Source: CAWFFV01 sp963814985
GTDB lineage: Bacteria; Chloroflexota; Ktedonobacteria; Ktedonobacterales; Ktedonobacteraceae
Length of the DNA stretch: 14,802 nucleotides
Assembly (NCBI GenBank): GCA_963814985.1
Contig: CAWFFV010000118.1
Span: forward strand, 1-14,802
Direction: 5' to 3'
The notes under the pieces are model-generated. The model did not search any database. It was not told where the DNA came from and was given only the letters and a program-made list of their open reading frames with translations. The position numbers and the translations under genes are program-made. Positions within the stretch are counted from its first letter, which is position 1; the number at the start of each line of letters is the position of its first letter. This document shows positions 14,721-14,802 of this stretch, piece after piece.

Positions 14721-14802
14721 GCTAGAACCTCCATCCTACAAATTACGAATTATGAATGTACCGTCTTGAGTAGGATAATGTATCTCGATAGGTTTGTAAA
14801 TC

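Noticed and set aside
1..14802. Integrase, attachment sites, tRNA or rRNA marking element borders
   Set aside because: None seen on either strand, so the limits of the putative replicon cannot be drawn.

Overview
The window looks like an accessory, decaying stretch of a bacterial chromosome or large replicon. Its protein mix is typical of Ktedonobacteria (Chloroflexota): an EXORDIUM-like secreted protein, a Thr/Pro-rich lipoprotein, a DHS-like polyamine enzyme, a protein with PHAX-type RNA-binding domains, and many insertion-sequence scars. That taxonomic guess is an inference from gene content. No rRNA, tRNA or housekeeping marker is present to confirm it.

Layout. (1) 3-1351: a complete IS4-like insertion sequence with 28-bp terminal inverted repeats. 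Its transposase (minus strand) is inactivated by frameshifts and a stop. (2) 1595-3015: an EthD-family gene and an alpha/beta-hydrolase gene, same strand. The hydrolase stop codon is supplied by a 163-bp MITE-like element (3011-3173) that carries the last ~35 codons of a transposase gene. (3) 3401-4063, minus strand: a P-loop kinase-like protein, followed by about 0.8 kb with no convincing gene. (4) 4880-5092: a second MITE-like element that runs into the 5' end of a phage/plasmid-type primase-helicase gene (5025-8147). That gene encodes a zinc finger, TOPRIM, linker, SF3 helicase and winged-helix-like tail, but is broken by three single-base shifts, all in the same direction. Its 3' coding region holds about twelve copies of a 9-bp repeat (TGTAACGAT) in both orientations around an AT-rich patch, so it looks like an iteron-type replication origin inside the replication gene. 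(5) 8144-10753: a run of same-strand genes: a small Cys/His protein, a lipoprotein, a two-domain PHAX-type RNA-binding protein with a TTG start, and a small membrane protein. The first two junctions are ATGA overlaps. The tail of the first gene is duplicated as the leader of the PHAX-domain gene, and TTGTGCAA-type words are scattered through 8.4-12.9 kb. (6) 11200-12114, minus strand: an EXORDIUM-like secreted protein. (7) 12379-12822: a 5'-truncated jelly-roll-like domain gene. (8) 13100-14720, minus strand: a deoxyhypusine-synthase-like gene with about five or six frameshifts, then a small gene that is also broken.

The most interesting unit is 5.0-10.8 kb. It appears to be the replication module of a mobile element (satellite phage, plasmid or integrated relative) with its origin embedded in the primase-helicase gene and an unusual RNA-binding protein downstream. 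No integrase, capsid or attachment site is visible. The frameshifts mean the module is either dead or affected by sequence errors. Nearby genes of similar age (hydrolase, PHAX protein, EXORDIUM-like protein) are intact, which argues for real decay.
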